64,000 nt of DNA from HGW-17 sp938004375. Lineage in GTDB: Bacteria; Myxococcota_A; Polyangia; HGW-17. The DNA lies in contig DAIRVS010000002.1 of NCBI GenBank assembly GCA_036802685.1, positions 23,846 to 87,845 of the forward strand, given 5' to 3'. The notes below the pieces were generated by a model. That model did no database searches, had not been told where the DNA came from, and saw only the letters and a list, made by a program, of their open reading frames with translations. A program made the translations under genes and the position numbers. Positions 8,197 to 15,403 of this stretch are shown in pieces (position 1 is the first letter of the stretch; every line of letters begins with the position of its first letter).

Positions 8197-9939
8197 TTGC
8201 GTACTTTTTCCCGTGTCCTGCTGCTGTTCACCCTTTTGATCCCTTCATGGGCCCTGGCCCAGACGGGCACCACCGACGCCACGCCGGTCCCCGGCGCCGA
8301 GGCCAAGCCCGAGGGCCAGCCCGAGGCCAAACCCGAGGTCAAACCCGAAGAGGTCAAGCCCGAGGAGACCAAGCCCGAGGAGGACGTCACCGACCAGGAG
8401 AAGAACATGACGCCCGAGGAGCGCGCCTGGCGCCGCCGCCTGCGCCGCGAGCAGCGCTCCCTGATGCCCATGCCCGAGTTCCTGGCCCCCGAGCGTTACT
8501 TCGTCGACACCCGCATCGCGTTCATCCTCGGGGACGACGACTTCCTGCACAAGGCCGGCGAGACGATCATCGACAGCCCGCTACCGGGCTTCGGCAACCG
8601 CCCCGGGTACGAGTTGTTCTTCGACAACCTCGACTCGGCGCGCACCGGCCGTGAGAACCAGTTCCACCTGGTCCTGTACAAGAAGCTCCGGGGCTACATC
8701 CCCGGGCTCACCACCGAGGGCGCCATCGTCACGCGCTACGACTTCTCCTCGTCCCGCGACGGCAAGCTCCAGGACGCGGGCACCTACTTGCTGGTCAAGT
8801 ACCAGGAACCCGGCCGCGGCGAGTTCTCGGTCACCATGTTCCCGGTGTCCACCGACCGCTTCCGCCTGGGCTACCTGTATGACCTGACCTGGGGCGGCGC
8901 CGACACCTTCGCGGCTGCCTCCAAGCAGCTCACCCCGGGCATCAAGTTCAACTACCGGACCCCGGACATGTACGCCTTTTTGGGCTTCAAGACGGCCAAG
9001 GTTCTCACCAACCCGCCCCCGGGATCCAACCAGGGCCGCGAGAGCGAGACCGTCTACGCCATGCTCGGCGGCTTCGGCTGGACCCCGTCGGACAAGCTCT
9101 CCGTTGAAGCCAACGGCGGTTATTTCCAGATGGGTGAGAACCCCAACCTGGGCGTCGAAGGCGAGATGGTCCAATTGGTGGGTGCCTCGGGCCGCATCGC
9201 CTACATGAACGGCATGAAGCTCGGCATGAGCGCGGATCTGCGTTTGTTCCGCTCGGACCAGGAGTTCGTGGACAGCCTGCTCACGAAGCCGTCCTACAAG
9301 CCCGGGCTGCACTACCTGCTGTCCCTCGAGGGCAACTTCATGGCCCAGTCCTTGTCCGACCCGGACAACTACGGCGACACCGTCATGCAGCCCGCCTACG
9401 CCGGCGCGCTGAACTTCAAGCTCCAGAAGGACCTGGCGCGGCTCACCTTTACCCTGTTCTCGCGCTCCCTGTCCTTCATCCTGCTCAACGTGCCCTCGTA
9501 CGTCCCCTACCAGGCCATGAGCGGCGAGCTCGAGACCTCCCCCGAGCTCTTCGCGGCCGTGGGCGGCGACTACTACTTCCCCGCCCTGCACATGACCCTG
9601 GGCCTCACCCTGGGCGTGCAGATGCCCTCCACCGCGCAGGTGCACCTGACCACCTCCACCGGCGCCTCCGACATCGACCTTGGAGTGCGCACCATCGTCG
9701 TGCGCAACGAGGGCGAGCTCTCCGTGCTCCCCGACGGCGAAGAGGCCATGCCGATCTTCGGCACCAAGCTCAGCCTGAAATGGGACCTCTCGGACATGAT
9801 GGCCCTGTCCTTCGTGGTGCTCTACCAGCTCGATCCCAACTTCACCACCCTGAAGACCCTGCCCAACGGCACCGCCAAGCGCGAGTTCGAGGACGGCAAC
9901 AAGTTCGGCGCCGCCATCATCGCCACCGCCAAGTTCTAA
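8197..9939 (+). CDS. Outer-membrane beta-barrel-like protein with Pro/Lys/Glu-rich N-terminus
   Basis: The mature protein is about 555 residues. A Sec signal peptide (MRTFSRVLLLFTLLIPSWALA) is followed by a low-complexity stretch of repeated KPE units, then a charged segment and a long region of alternating aromatic and polar residues typical of beta-strands, ending in aromatic AKF as many outer-membrane proteins do. I prefer the TTG at 8197, because GGAGG sits five bases upstream; an ATG at 8185 has its Shine-Dalgarno only one base away. It is the third gene of the nucleotidase set, 29 bases after the lipoprotein. It may be a porin or an anchoring barrel; no family was recognised. Confidence 0.78.
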   Translation: MRTFSRVLLLFTLLIPSWALAQTGTTDATPVPGAEAKPEGQPEAKPEVKPEEVKPEETKPEEDVTDQEKNMTPEERAWRRRLRREQRSLMPMPEFLAPERYFVDTRIAFILGDDDFLHKAGETIIDSPLPGFGNRPGYELFFDNLDSARTGRENQFHLVLYKKLRGYIPGLTTEGAIVTRYDFSSSRDGKLQDAGTYLLVKYQEPGRGEFSVTMFPVSTDRFRLGYLYDLTWGGADTFAAASKQLTPGIKFNYRTPDMYAFLGFKTAKVLTNPPPGSNQGRESETVYAMLGGFGWTPSDKLSVEANGGYFQMGENPNLGVEGEMVQLVGASGRIAYMNGMKLGMSADLRLFRSDQEFVDSLLTKPSYKPGLHYLLSLEGNFMAQSLSDPDNYGDTVMQPAYAGALNFKLQKDLARLTFTLFSRSLSFILLNVPSYVPYQAMSGELETSPELFAAVGGDYYFPALHMTLGLTLGVQMPSTAQVHLTTSTGASDIDLGVRTIVVRNEGELSVLPDGEEAMPIFGTKLSLKWDLSDMMALSFVVLYQLDPNFTTLKTLPNGTAKREFEDGNKFGAAIIATAKF

Positions 9940-9943
9940 ATTC

Positions 9944-10369
9944 TCAATGATGATACGGCTCGTTGGCCAGGATGGTCAACGCGCGATAGAGCTGCTCGAC
10001 GAGCAGCAGGCGGGCGACGCGGTGGGGGAACGTGAGGTTCGAGAGCGACCAGAGCTCGTGAGCCTTCGCGAGAAACTCCGACGAGTGCCCGTGGGCGCCG
10101 CCGATCACGAAGACCACGTCGCGGTGCTCACGGACGAGCAGCCGCTGCACCCGCGTGGCGAACGCCTCCGAAGACGCCGCCTGGTCGCCGCGCTCGGTGA
10201 GCAGGACGCGCACGCGCCCCTCGCCGATGGACTTCTCCAGGCGGGCCTCATCGGGGAATACCTTGACCGTGAGCGGGACCTTGCGCGCGACGCGGGCGGC
10301 GTACTCCTGCACCAACGGCTCCAGGGGATCCGCCTTCTCGTGCCCCACGCTGTACAGGAACCACTTCAT
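9944..10369 (-). CDS. rlmH: 23S rRNA (pseudouridine1915-N3)-methyltransferase RlmH
   Basis: A 141-residue SPOUT methyltransferase, close to the usual 155 residues. The knot region reads DVVFVIGGAHGHS, and the C-terminus carries the family signature EQLYRALTILANEPYHH. RlmH methylates pseudouridine 1915 in helix 69 of the large ribosomal subunit using S-adenosylmethionine. Its ATG overlaps the TGA of rsfS (ATGA), an arrangement that matches the ybeB-ybeA pair of many bacteria. It converges on the outer-membrane protein gene with only four bases between the stops. Confidence 0.96.
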   Translation of the reverse strand: MKWFLYSVGHEKADPLEPLVQEYAARVARKVPLTVKVFPDEARLEKSIGEGRVRVLLTERGDQAASSEAFATRVQRLLVREHRDVVFVIGGAHGHSSEFLAKAHELWSLSNLTFPHRVARLLLVEQLYRALTILANEPYHH

Positions 10370-10704
10370 TTGGGATTTACTTTACAATCGGCCCATGCCT
10401 GATCCAGCAGGTAATAATCCCGGGCGGCGGGCTGCATGATGTGGACGATGAGGTCGCCGGCGTCCAGCAGCACCCACTCGCCCTGCTCGCGGCCCTCGAC
10501 CCCGAGGATCTCCTGCTTCGCCTGGATCAGGCGGCCGCGGACCTCCTCGACGATGGCGTCCACGTGCCGGTGGTTGTTCCCCGTGGCCAGCAGGATGGTG
10601 TCGGTGTAGCCCAGCTTGGCGGCCACCGAGAAGACCGCCAGATCCTCGCCCTTCTTGTCCTCGATGGCCTGGACGGCCAGTCGCACCAGTTCGGCTTTCT
10701 CCAT
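10366..10704 (-). CDS. rsfS: Ribosome silencing factor RsfS
   Basis: A 112-residue protein of the RsfS/Iojap family, which binds ribosomal protein uL14 and blocks subunit joining during starvation. Family features are DTILLATGNNHRHVDAIVEE and the central EWVLLDAGDLIVHIMQP. The ATG at 10702-10704 is chosen because it has GAGGAG upstream and matches the usual N-terminus; the open frame extends further upstream but without recognisable homology. It is translationally coupled to rlmH by a four-base overlap. Confidence 0.95.
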   Translation of the reverse strand: MEKAELVRLAVQAIEDKKGEDLAVFSVAAKLGYTDTILLATGNNHRHVDAIVEEVRGRLIQAKQEILGVEGREQGEWVLLDAGDLIVHIMQPAARDYYLLDQAWADCKVNPK

Positions 10705-10904
10705 CTTCGACTCCTCGTCCGCGGGCGATGCGGATCGAACCCGCGGACGCCGCAAAATAGTGCCGATTCCGGGAAAAGGCAACGGGGACGGCTTGCAAAG
10801 GCGCAACAAAAGCAATAAAGTGCCCGCTTTGTCCGGTCCGCGACCGGCCACGAGCCCGCTTCGCGGGTCCGAGACCGCTTTCCCGGACCCCTGGACCCGT
10901 TGTC
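10705..10904. other. 200-bp divergent intergenic region
   Basis: The region separates rsfS (minus) from the two-TM protein gene (plus) and must hold both promoters. It contains a small hairpin, CCCGC-TTC-GCGGG, at 10855-10867, about 40 bases upstream of the plus-strand ATG. No good Shine-Dalgarno precedes that ATG. I see no convincing sigma-70 pair on either strand and no RNA gene. Confidence 0.5.
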
Positions 10905-12389
10905 ATGCAATACCACTGCCGCATCCGAAACCACGGTCGTCAACAGCTCGAGCTCGAGGTCGACTACCCGCTGGTCCCCGGCCAGCCGCGCACCTCCTAC
11001 CTGCTCGAGGCGCTGCTGTTCACGCCCGCCTCCATGAACCTCACGCCCTCGCGCACCAGCCCCGAGACCTTCTTCAACAACTTGGTGACCTACACCCGCT
11101 ACACGGTGGCCCCCATCCCCCTGGCGCTGCTGTTGGACCCCGAGAACGACCTGAGCCCGCTCACGAGACTGCAGCGCAAGCTCGACTCCACACCAATCCT
11201 CACAGCGAAGGATCAGGAGGAGCTGGTCTACGAGATCAAGACCCTGGCGAACATCTACGCCTTCCAACTGCGCCGGCGCATCGCGCTGATCGTCGAGAGC
11301 TGCGGCCGGCGGGATCCGCCCGCGCTGGTGAACGAGACCGTGGGACAGTGGCTCACCAACATCGGCCTGGTGCTCGAGCGCTTCCGCGGCCTGCACCCGC
11401 GCTTCCTGGAGCCAGGCGTGGACGAGTACCTGCGCGAGGCCTGGCGCTTCACCGACGAACTGCTGAGCCTTGTCACCGAACGCGAGCAGTTCCACCTGCA
11501 CCGGGAGCTCTCGGCCGCCGGCTACGACACCGCCGCCGCCGCGGTGCTCGCCCAACTCCCTCGCCAGGAGCGGTATCGACGCGAAATGCACTACCCCTCG
11601 GTCATCGACCCGGACACCCCGGAGCTCAACGAGGAGACGCTCTACCGCTCGCACATGCTCAAAAAGTGGAGCGAGAGCGCGATGTACATGGGGCGCACCC
11701 CCAACCGCACCGCGAACCAGGTGGGGCAGGTGCTCATGGGCATCGCCGCGGGCGCGGCCATGGCCTTCGCGGTGACCGCCGCCTTCCTCACGGATCGCCT
11801 CTTCGCCACCTACAGCCTGCCCTGGGCGTTGATGATCGTCCTCGCCTACATCTTCAAGGACCGGCTCAAGGAGTTCTTCCGTGCGTTCTTCCTGCGCACC
11901 ATGCCGCACCTGGTGTCGGACCGCATGGAGGACCTGATCGACCCCGCCATCGGCCGCAAGGTGGGCGTCTCCCGCGCCCGGGTGCGTTTTTACGACGCCC
12001 GGCGGGTCGCGCCGGAGCTGCTGCGCATCCGCAACCGTACGATCAACCCCTTCCGCCACGTGCTCAAGCCCGAGAACGTGATCCACTTCCAAAAGGAAAT
12101 CCACCTGCGCTCGTCGCTGTTGGCAGACGCCCACGCCCGCCTGGAGTCCATCACCGAGATCATCCGCCTGCGGATGTCCTCGTGGTTCACCATGCTCGAC
12201 GATCCCGACGAGATCCGCGACCAGCTCGTGGACGGCCGGGTGGTCCCCGTCACCTGTCGCCGCGTCTATCACGTGCACCTGGTGCTCTCCCTGGCCGAAC
12301 GTGGGAAGGAAGCCGAGGCCTCGGTCTACCACTACGTCGTCGTGGTCACCCGCGACGGCATCGATCGCATAGAACCCGTCGACGCTTGA
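10905..12389 (+). CDS. Conserved-looking membrane protein of unknown function (two TM helices)
   Basis: A 494-residue protein that I cannot assign to a family. The first 270 residues are soluble and helical, with many charged residues. Two hydrophobic helices follow at about 268-295 and 302-318 (GIAAGAAMAFAVTAAFL, then WALMIVLAYIF). A basic soluble C-terminal domain of about 170 residues ends in the beta-rich VYHVHLVLSLAE and YHYVVVVTRDG. Both large domains would face the cytoplasm if the helices form a hairpin. No Shine-Dalgarno is obvious. The stop codon lies within a short tandem repeat. Confidence 0.75.
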   Translation: MQYHCRIRNHGRQQLELEVDYPLVPGQPRTSYLLEALLFTPASMNLTPSRTSPETFFNNLVTYTRYTVAPIPLALLLDPENDLSPLTRLQRKLDSTPILTAKDQEELVYEIKTLANIYAFQLRRRIALIVESCGRRDPPALVNETVGQWLTNIGLVLERFRGLHPRFLEPGVDEYLREAWRFTDELLSLVTEREQFHLHRELSAAGYDTAAAAVLAQLPRQERYRREMHYPSVIDPDTPELNEETLYRSHMLKKWSESAMYMGRTPNRTANQVGQVLMGIAAGAAMAFAVTAAFLTDRLFATYSLPWALMIVLAYIFKDRLKEFFRAFFLRTMPHLVSDRMEDLIDPAIGRKVGVSRARVRFYDARRVAPELLRIRNRTINPFRHVLKPENVIHFQKEIHLRSSLLADAHARLESITEIIRLRMSSWFTMLDDPDEIRDQLVDGRVVPVTCRRVYHVHLVLSLAERGKEAEASVYHYVVVVTRDGIDRIEPVDA

Positions 12390-12436
12390 CCGTCGTAGGT
12401 CGACGGTTGACCGTCGTAGGTCGACGCTTGACCGTC
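12381..12436. repeat. 21-bp tandem repeat (about 2.7 copies) between convergent genes
   Basis: The unit GACGCTTGACCGTCGTAGGTC occurs at 12381-12401, again with one change at 12402-12422, and partially at 12423-12436. It overlaps the stop codon of the two-TM protein gene. Each unit contains a stem-loop, CCGTCG-TAGGT-CGACG(G), for example at 12390-12406. No T-tract follows, so a classic rho-independent terminator is unlikely, although the hairpins could stabilise both convergent mRNA ends. Confidence 0.8.
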
Positions 12437-12437
12437 T

Positions 12438-12890
12438 TCACCTGCGCAAGCGGAACATGGCATTGGGGTAGGGGGAGAAACCCAGGCGCTCGTAGAGGGC
12501 GCGGGCGCGGGTGTTGTCGGGCGTCACCTCGAGCTCGAGGGCGACCGCGTCCCGGAACCAGGGGAGCCGCCCCGCGGCCAGGTCGCGGATGAACCCGGTA
12601 GCCAGGCCGCGGCCCCGCGCCTCGGGCAGAAAATACAGTTCGTCGAGCACGCAGACCTCGCCTCCCTGTTCGTTGCTCCAGAACGAGGACAGCAGCGCGT
12701 AGCCGTCCTGGCCCGTCGGCCCTTCATGGACCACGACGACTCCGCGGGTGGGCTCGGCGTCGAAGCGGCGCAGAGTCGAAAGGGCCTTCTCCGGAGTCAT
12801 CGGGACGGTGGCCGGGTCTTCCCGGTACAGGCGCAGCATGAGGTCGACGACGAGCGGGTGCTCGTCCGGGCGGCAGGCGCGGAAGGTCAT
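12438..12890 (-). CDS. GNAT-family N-acetyltransferase
   Basis: A 150-residue single-domain acetyltransferase. The acetyl-CoA pyrophosphate loop is visible as EARGRGLATGFI (R/QxxGxG/A type), and the C-terminal motif B as TPDNTRARALYERLGFSP. The substrate is unknown. The ATG at 12888-12890 overlaps the stop of the upstream secreted protein (ATGA), so translation is coupled. The open frame extends further upstream, but only as a shadow of that gene. Confidence 0.9.
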   Translation of the reverse strand: MTFRACRPDEHPLVVDLMLRLYREDPATVPMTPEKALSTLRRFDAEPTRGVVVVHEGPTGQDGYALLSSFWSNEQGGEVCVLDELYFLPEARGRGLATGFIRDLAAGRLPWFRDAVALELEVTPDNTRARALYERLGFSPYPNAMFRLRR

Positions 12891-13252
12891 GGGGCGATGG
12901 TGAACTTCAACTCGGCGCCGTGGCGGCCGGCCCGGGCGCACTTGCGCCAGCTCTTCATCTCGGCGACCTTGCCGGTGATCTTCAGGGTAATCACGGTCTC
13001 GAACTTGCCCTTGGCGACTTTTTTCCACTTGGTCTGGGAGATCTTCACGACCCCCTTGTATTCGAAGTTGACGTCGTCCACGTCGAGCAGGCACTTGTCG
13101 TGAATCCATTTGATCGAGGCGGTGACCTTCACCGTGTCGCCGATCTTGACGGTCTGCTTGTCGGGGACCAGTTTCTGGGTGCAAGCCTCGGAGACGGACG
13201 GCGCGAGCAGCAGGACACCGAGGAGGGAGATTCCGAACAGGGCGGGTTTCAT
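12887..13252 (-). CDS. Small secreted protein of unknown function
   Basis: 121 residues with a clear Sec signal peptide (MKPALFGISLLGVLLLAPSVSEA) and predicted cleavage after SEA. The mature part is Lys-rich and beta-like, with three cysteines including the new N-terminal residue. The residue pattern before the cysteine is not a good lipobox, so it is probably periplasmic rather than lipidated. The ATG at 13250-13252 has CAGGAG upstream. It is coupled to the GNAT gene by a four-base overlap. No family was recognised. Confidence 0.75.
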   Translation of the reverse strand: MKPALFGISLLGVLLLAPSVSEACTQKLVPDKQTVKIGDTVKVTASIKWIHDKCLLDVDDVNFEYKGVVKISQTKWKKVAKGKFETVITLKITGKVAEMKSWRKCARAGRHGAELKFTIAP

Positions 13253-13350
13253 GAGACATGCTCCTGGTCCGGCGCGCGCCGGAACCGACAGGGGAAGATA
13301 CGCCGAACCGTGAAAATATTCAATTCCGAGGATGAAACCTCTTCCTCCCA

Positions 13351-13392
13351 AAATCGAAATCGAAATCGAAATCGAAATCGAAATCGAAATCG
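13351..13392. repeat. Hexanucleotide microsatellite (AAATCG)x7
   Basis: Seven perfect copies of AAATCG occupy 42 bases in the 191-bp gap between the small secreted protein gene (start 13252) and the stop of the IgGFc-binding-like gene (13444). Its AT-rich composition stands out against the flanking high-GC sequence. The secreted-protein gene lies downstream on the minus strand, so copy-number change could alter promoter spacing. I see no other feature in this gap. Confidence 0.95.
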
Positions 13393-13443
13393 TCGAAACG
13401 TCCCACCATCGGACCGGAAAAACCGATTTTATTTGTTTTTGTC

Positions 13444-15378
13444 CTACTTGGCGATGACGTTGATCTGGTACAGATCCAGGCCGCCGGGGTAGAGATAACT
13501 CGTATAGTTGGCGAAGCCGTAGACCTCGATGCCGAACCGGAGACTCTCACGAGAGGCCACCAGCTCATGGGAGCCGGTAGGGGCACCCGCGTCGAGGGGG
13601 AGCTGGGCCAGGGCGAAGCCGGTGTCGCTCACGACCGTGAAGTCGGCCGCCGAGAGGACCGTCGTGCCGTCGAGAGTGATGGTATCGCCCGCGGCCATGG
13701 TGTCCGGAACGATGACGTTCACCCAGGACGTGGTGAACGAGGGGGGCGCGGTGAAGCGATAGGCGGCGCGGAACTGCTCCACGGGCACCACCAGGCCCAT
13801 GGACGGATCCCCCGAGGCGTCCAGCGCGGTGGTCCAGGCGTTCTGGCCCACCAGGAAGCGGGCCACCAGCACCGGCTTGTCCGCCGTGATCCCGAAGTGC
13901 TGCTGAGGCGGGGGCGCCACCTCCACCCACTCGCCGGTCGCGAGCGTGCGGGGCGCCGAGATCGTCGCCGGAGAGAAGGTCACGAGGGTGTCGTCCTCGG
14001 CGGCCACCACGCGCACCAGGTTGGACTCCGACGAGGCCGGCTCCACCTGGGCGGTGAAGCCCACCACGTACGTCTGACCCCAGATCTCCTGCGGGAAGAG
14101 CATCTCCTCGAGGTGGTCGCAGGCCCATGTGTGGTACGGCACGAAGGCGCAGTTGTGCCCCGAGAAGACCGCCACCGGCTTGTCCGAGGCGATCCCGGTG
14201 CCCGTGAGGTCGTAGGCGGCGCCCGGGTCGCAGTAGACGTAGCGTTCATCCGTGTGGGTGGCGTGACCCGGGGTCTCCGGGCAGGTCGCGGCGGTGAAGT
14301 CCTGGGCGGTGACGAGCTGGAGCACGTCGTTCTTCTGGAGCACGAAGGTGCGCTCCTCCCCCGGGGTGAGCGGTTCGATCCCCTCGCCGGCGGCGGTGTG
14401 CGCGGCGGCCCGCACGGTGATGGTGGTCTGGTTCTCCACGGCCACGACGGTGACGAAACCCGGGCTGTGCTTCTCGGAGATGGGCGGATTCACGGTGTCG
14501 TAGGCGACGGTGCCCCGGCTCAGCGCGGTGTAGCGGCGGCCCAGGGCGGCCACCGGCAACAGCAGGCTGGCGTCGTTCGTGTAGGAGTAGTAGTCGATGC
14601 CGGTGACGTCGAGAACGAAGTCGTAAGGGTTGAACTGGTAGGCGGTGACCGGCTGGGTCGTGGTGACGCGATAGGCCGCCGCCGAATAGAGTCCCGAGCG
14701 CAGGGTGAGCCCAAAGTCCGGCGAGGAACCGGTGCGCAGCGGCTCGTGGAAGGGCAGCAGGAACACGCGAAGGGTGTGGGCTGGCAGGTCCTCGGCTCGG
14801 GTGCCGTCGGGCCCCGTGATCGTGACCAGGGCGTCCCGGTCGCCCGCGTTGTCAAGCGCGAGGCCGAAGTTCTCGGCGAACGGGGGCCGCAGGCTGGCGT
14901 TCGCGGTCACCGTGGACACCCAGTCGCAGCCCAGGTAGCTGCGCGACAACCGCGCCTTGTTACAAGGGGTGCCGCACACGGCCTCACCAGGGACCCACTC
15001 GATACAGTCCTCCTCGGAATCCAGATCGCAGTCCTCGGCCTTCTCCCCCACCCACCCGTCGGGCAGGCAGTGGTAGACGTGGCCGTCGGGCTGACAGGTC
15101 GTGCCGTTGGCATAGCAGAACACGCACTCGAGCAGGGTGGGATCGCACAAGGGCCCCACGAGCTCCCCCTGCCCGCACTCCTTGAAGGTACGCCATTGCC
15201 CACCCTCGCACAGGAGCACCTTGTTGAGCTCGCACATCTTGTCTCCGTCGGCGCACTGCGGGTTGTTCTGGTTCGCGTTGTTGGCGTTGCCGGCGTTGGC
15301 GTTGTTGGTGTCGTCACGGGAGCACTCGCACCCGGCGAGGATCAGGACGAGCAGGAGGAGGGGGAAAAGGTGGCGCAT
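13444..15378 (-). CDS. IgGFc-binding-domain-like lipoprotein
   Basis: 644 residues. The signal peptide ends in LILAGC, and the ATG at 15376-15378 has AAGGAG seven bases upstream. After the lipidated Cys comes an Asn-rich linker (NNANAGNANNANQNN), then a Cys-rich segment of about 110 residues with repeated C-x5-10-C spacing. The remaining ~480 residues look like the IgGFc-binding N-terminal domain: VTAYQFNPYDFVLD, KPVAVFSGHNCAFVPYHT, then CDHLEEMLFPQEIWGQTYVV. Proteins of this type are common in myxobacteria, where their role is unknown; adhesion or surface display is likely. The gene follows the PEGA-domain kinase by 25 bases, so an operon is possible. Confidence 0.85.
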   Translation of the reverse strand: MRHLFPLLLLVLILAGCECSRDDTNNANAGNANNANQNNPQCADGDKMCELNKVLLCEGGQWRTFKECGQGELVGPLCDPTLLECVFCYANGTTCQPDGHVYHCLPDGWVGEKAEDCDLDSEEDCIEWVPGEAVCGTPCNKARLSRSYLGCDWVSTVTANASLRPPFAENFGLALDNAGDRDALVTITGPDGTRAEDLPAHTLRVFLLPFHEPLRTGSSPDFGLTLRSGLYSAAAYRVTTTQPVTAYQFNPYDFVLDVTGIDYYSYTNDASLLLPVAALGRRYTALSRGTVAYDTVNPPISEKHSPGFVTVVAVENQTTITVRAAAHTAAGEGIEPLTPGEERTFVLQKNDVLQLVTAQDFTAATCPETPGHATHTDERYVYCDPGAAYDLTGTGIASDKPVAVFSGHNCAFVPYHTWACDHLEEMLFPQEIWGQTYVVGFTAQVEPASSESNLVRVVAAEDDTLVTFSPATISAPRTLATGEWVEVAPPPQQHFGITADKPVLVARFLVGQNAWTTALDASGDPSMGLVVPVEQFRAAYRFTAPPSFTTSWVNVIVPDTMAAGDTITLDGTTVLSAADFTVVSDTGFALAQLPLDAGAPTGSHELVASRESLRFGIEVYGFANYTSYLYPGGLDLYQINVIAK

Positions 15379-15403
15379 GACGGACTCCTTTTCGGGCACC
15401 CGG

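Noticed and set aside
10720..10750. tRNA T-arm-like stretch (GGTTCGATCC on the minus strand)
   Set aside because: No matching D-arm, anticodon arm or acceptor stem could be built around it, so it is not a tRNA gene.
10366..12332. Large minus-strand open frame across rsfS and the two-TM protein
   Set aside because: It is a shadow frame. The real rsfS starts at 10704, and the plus-strand gene has helix-forming sequence with membrane segments.
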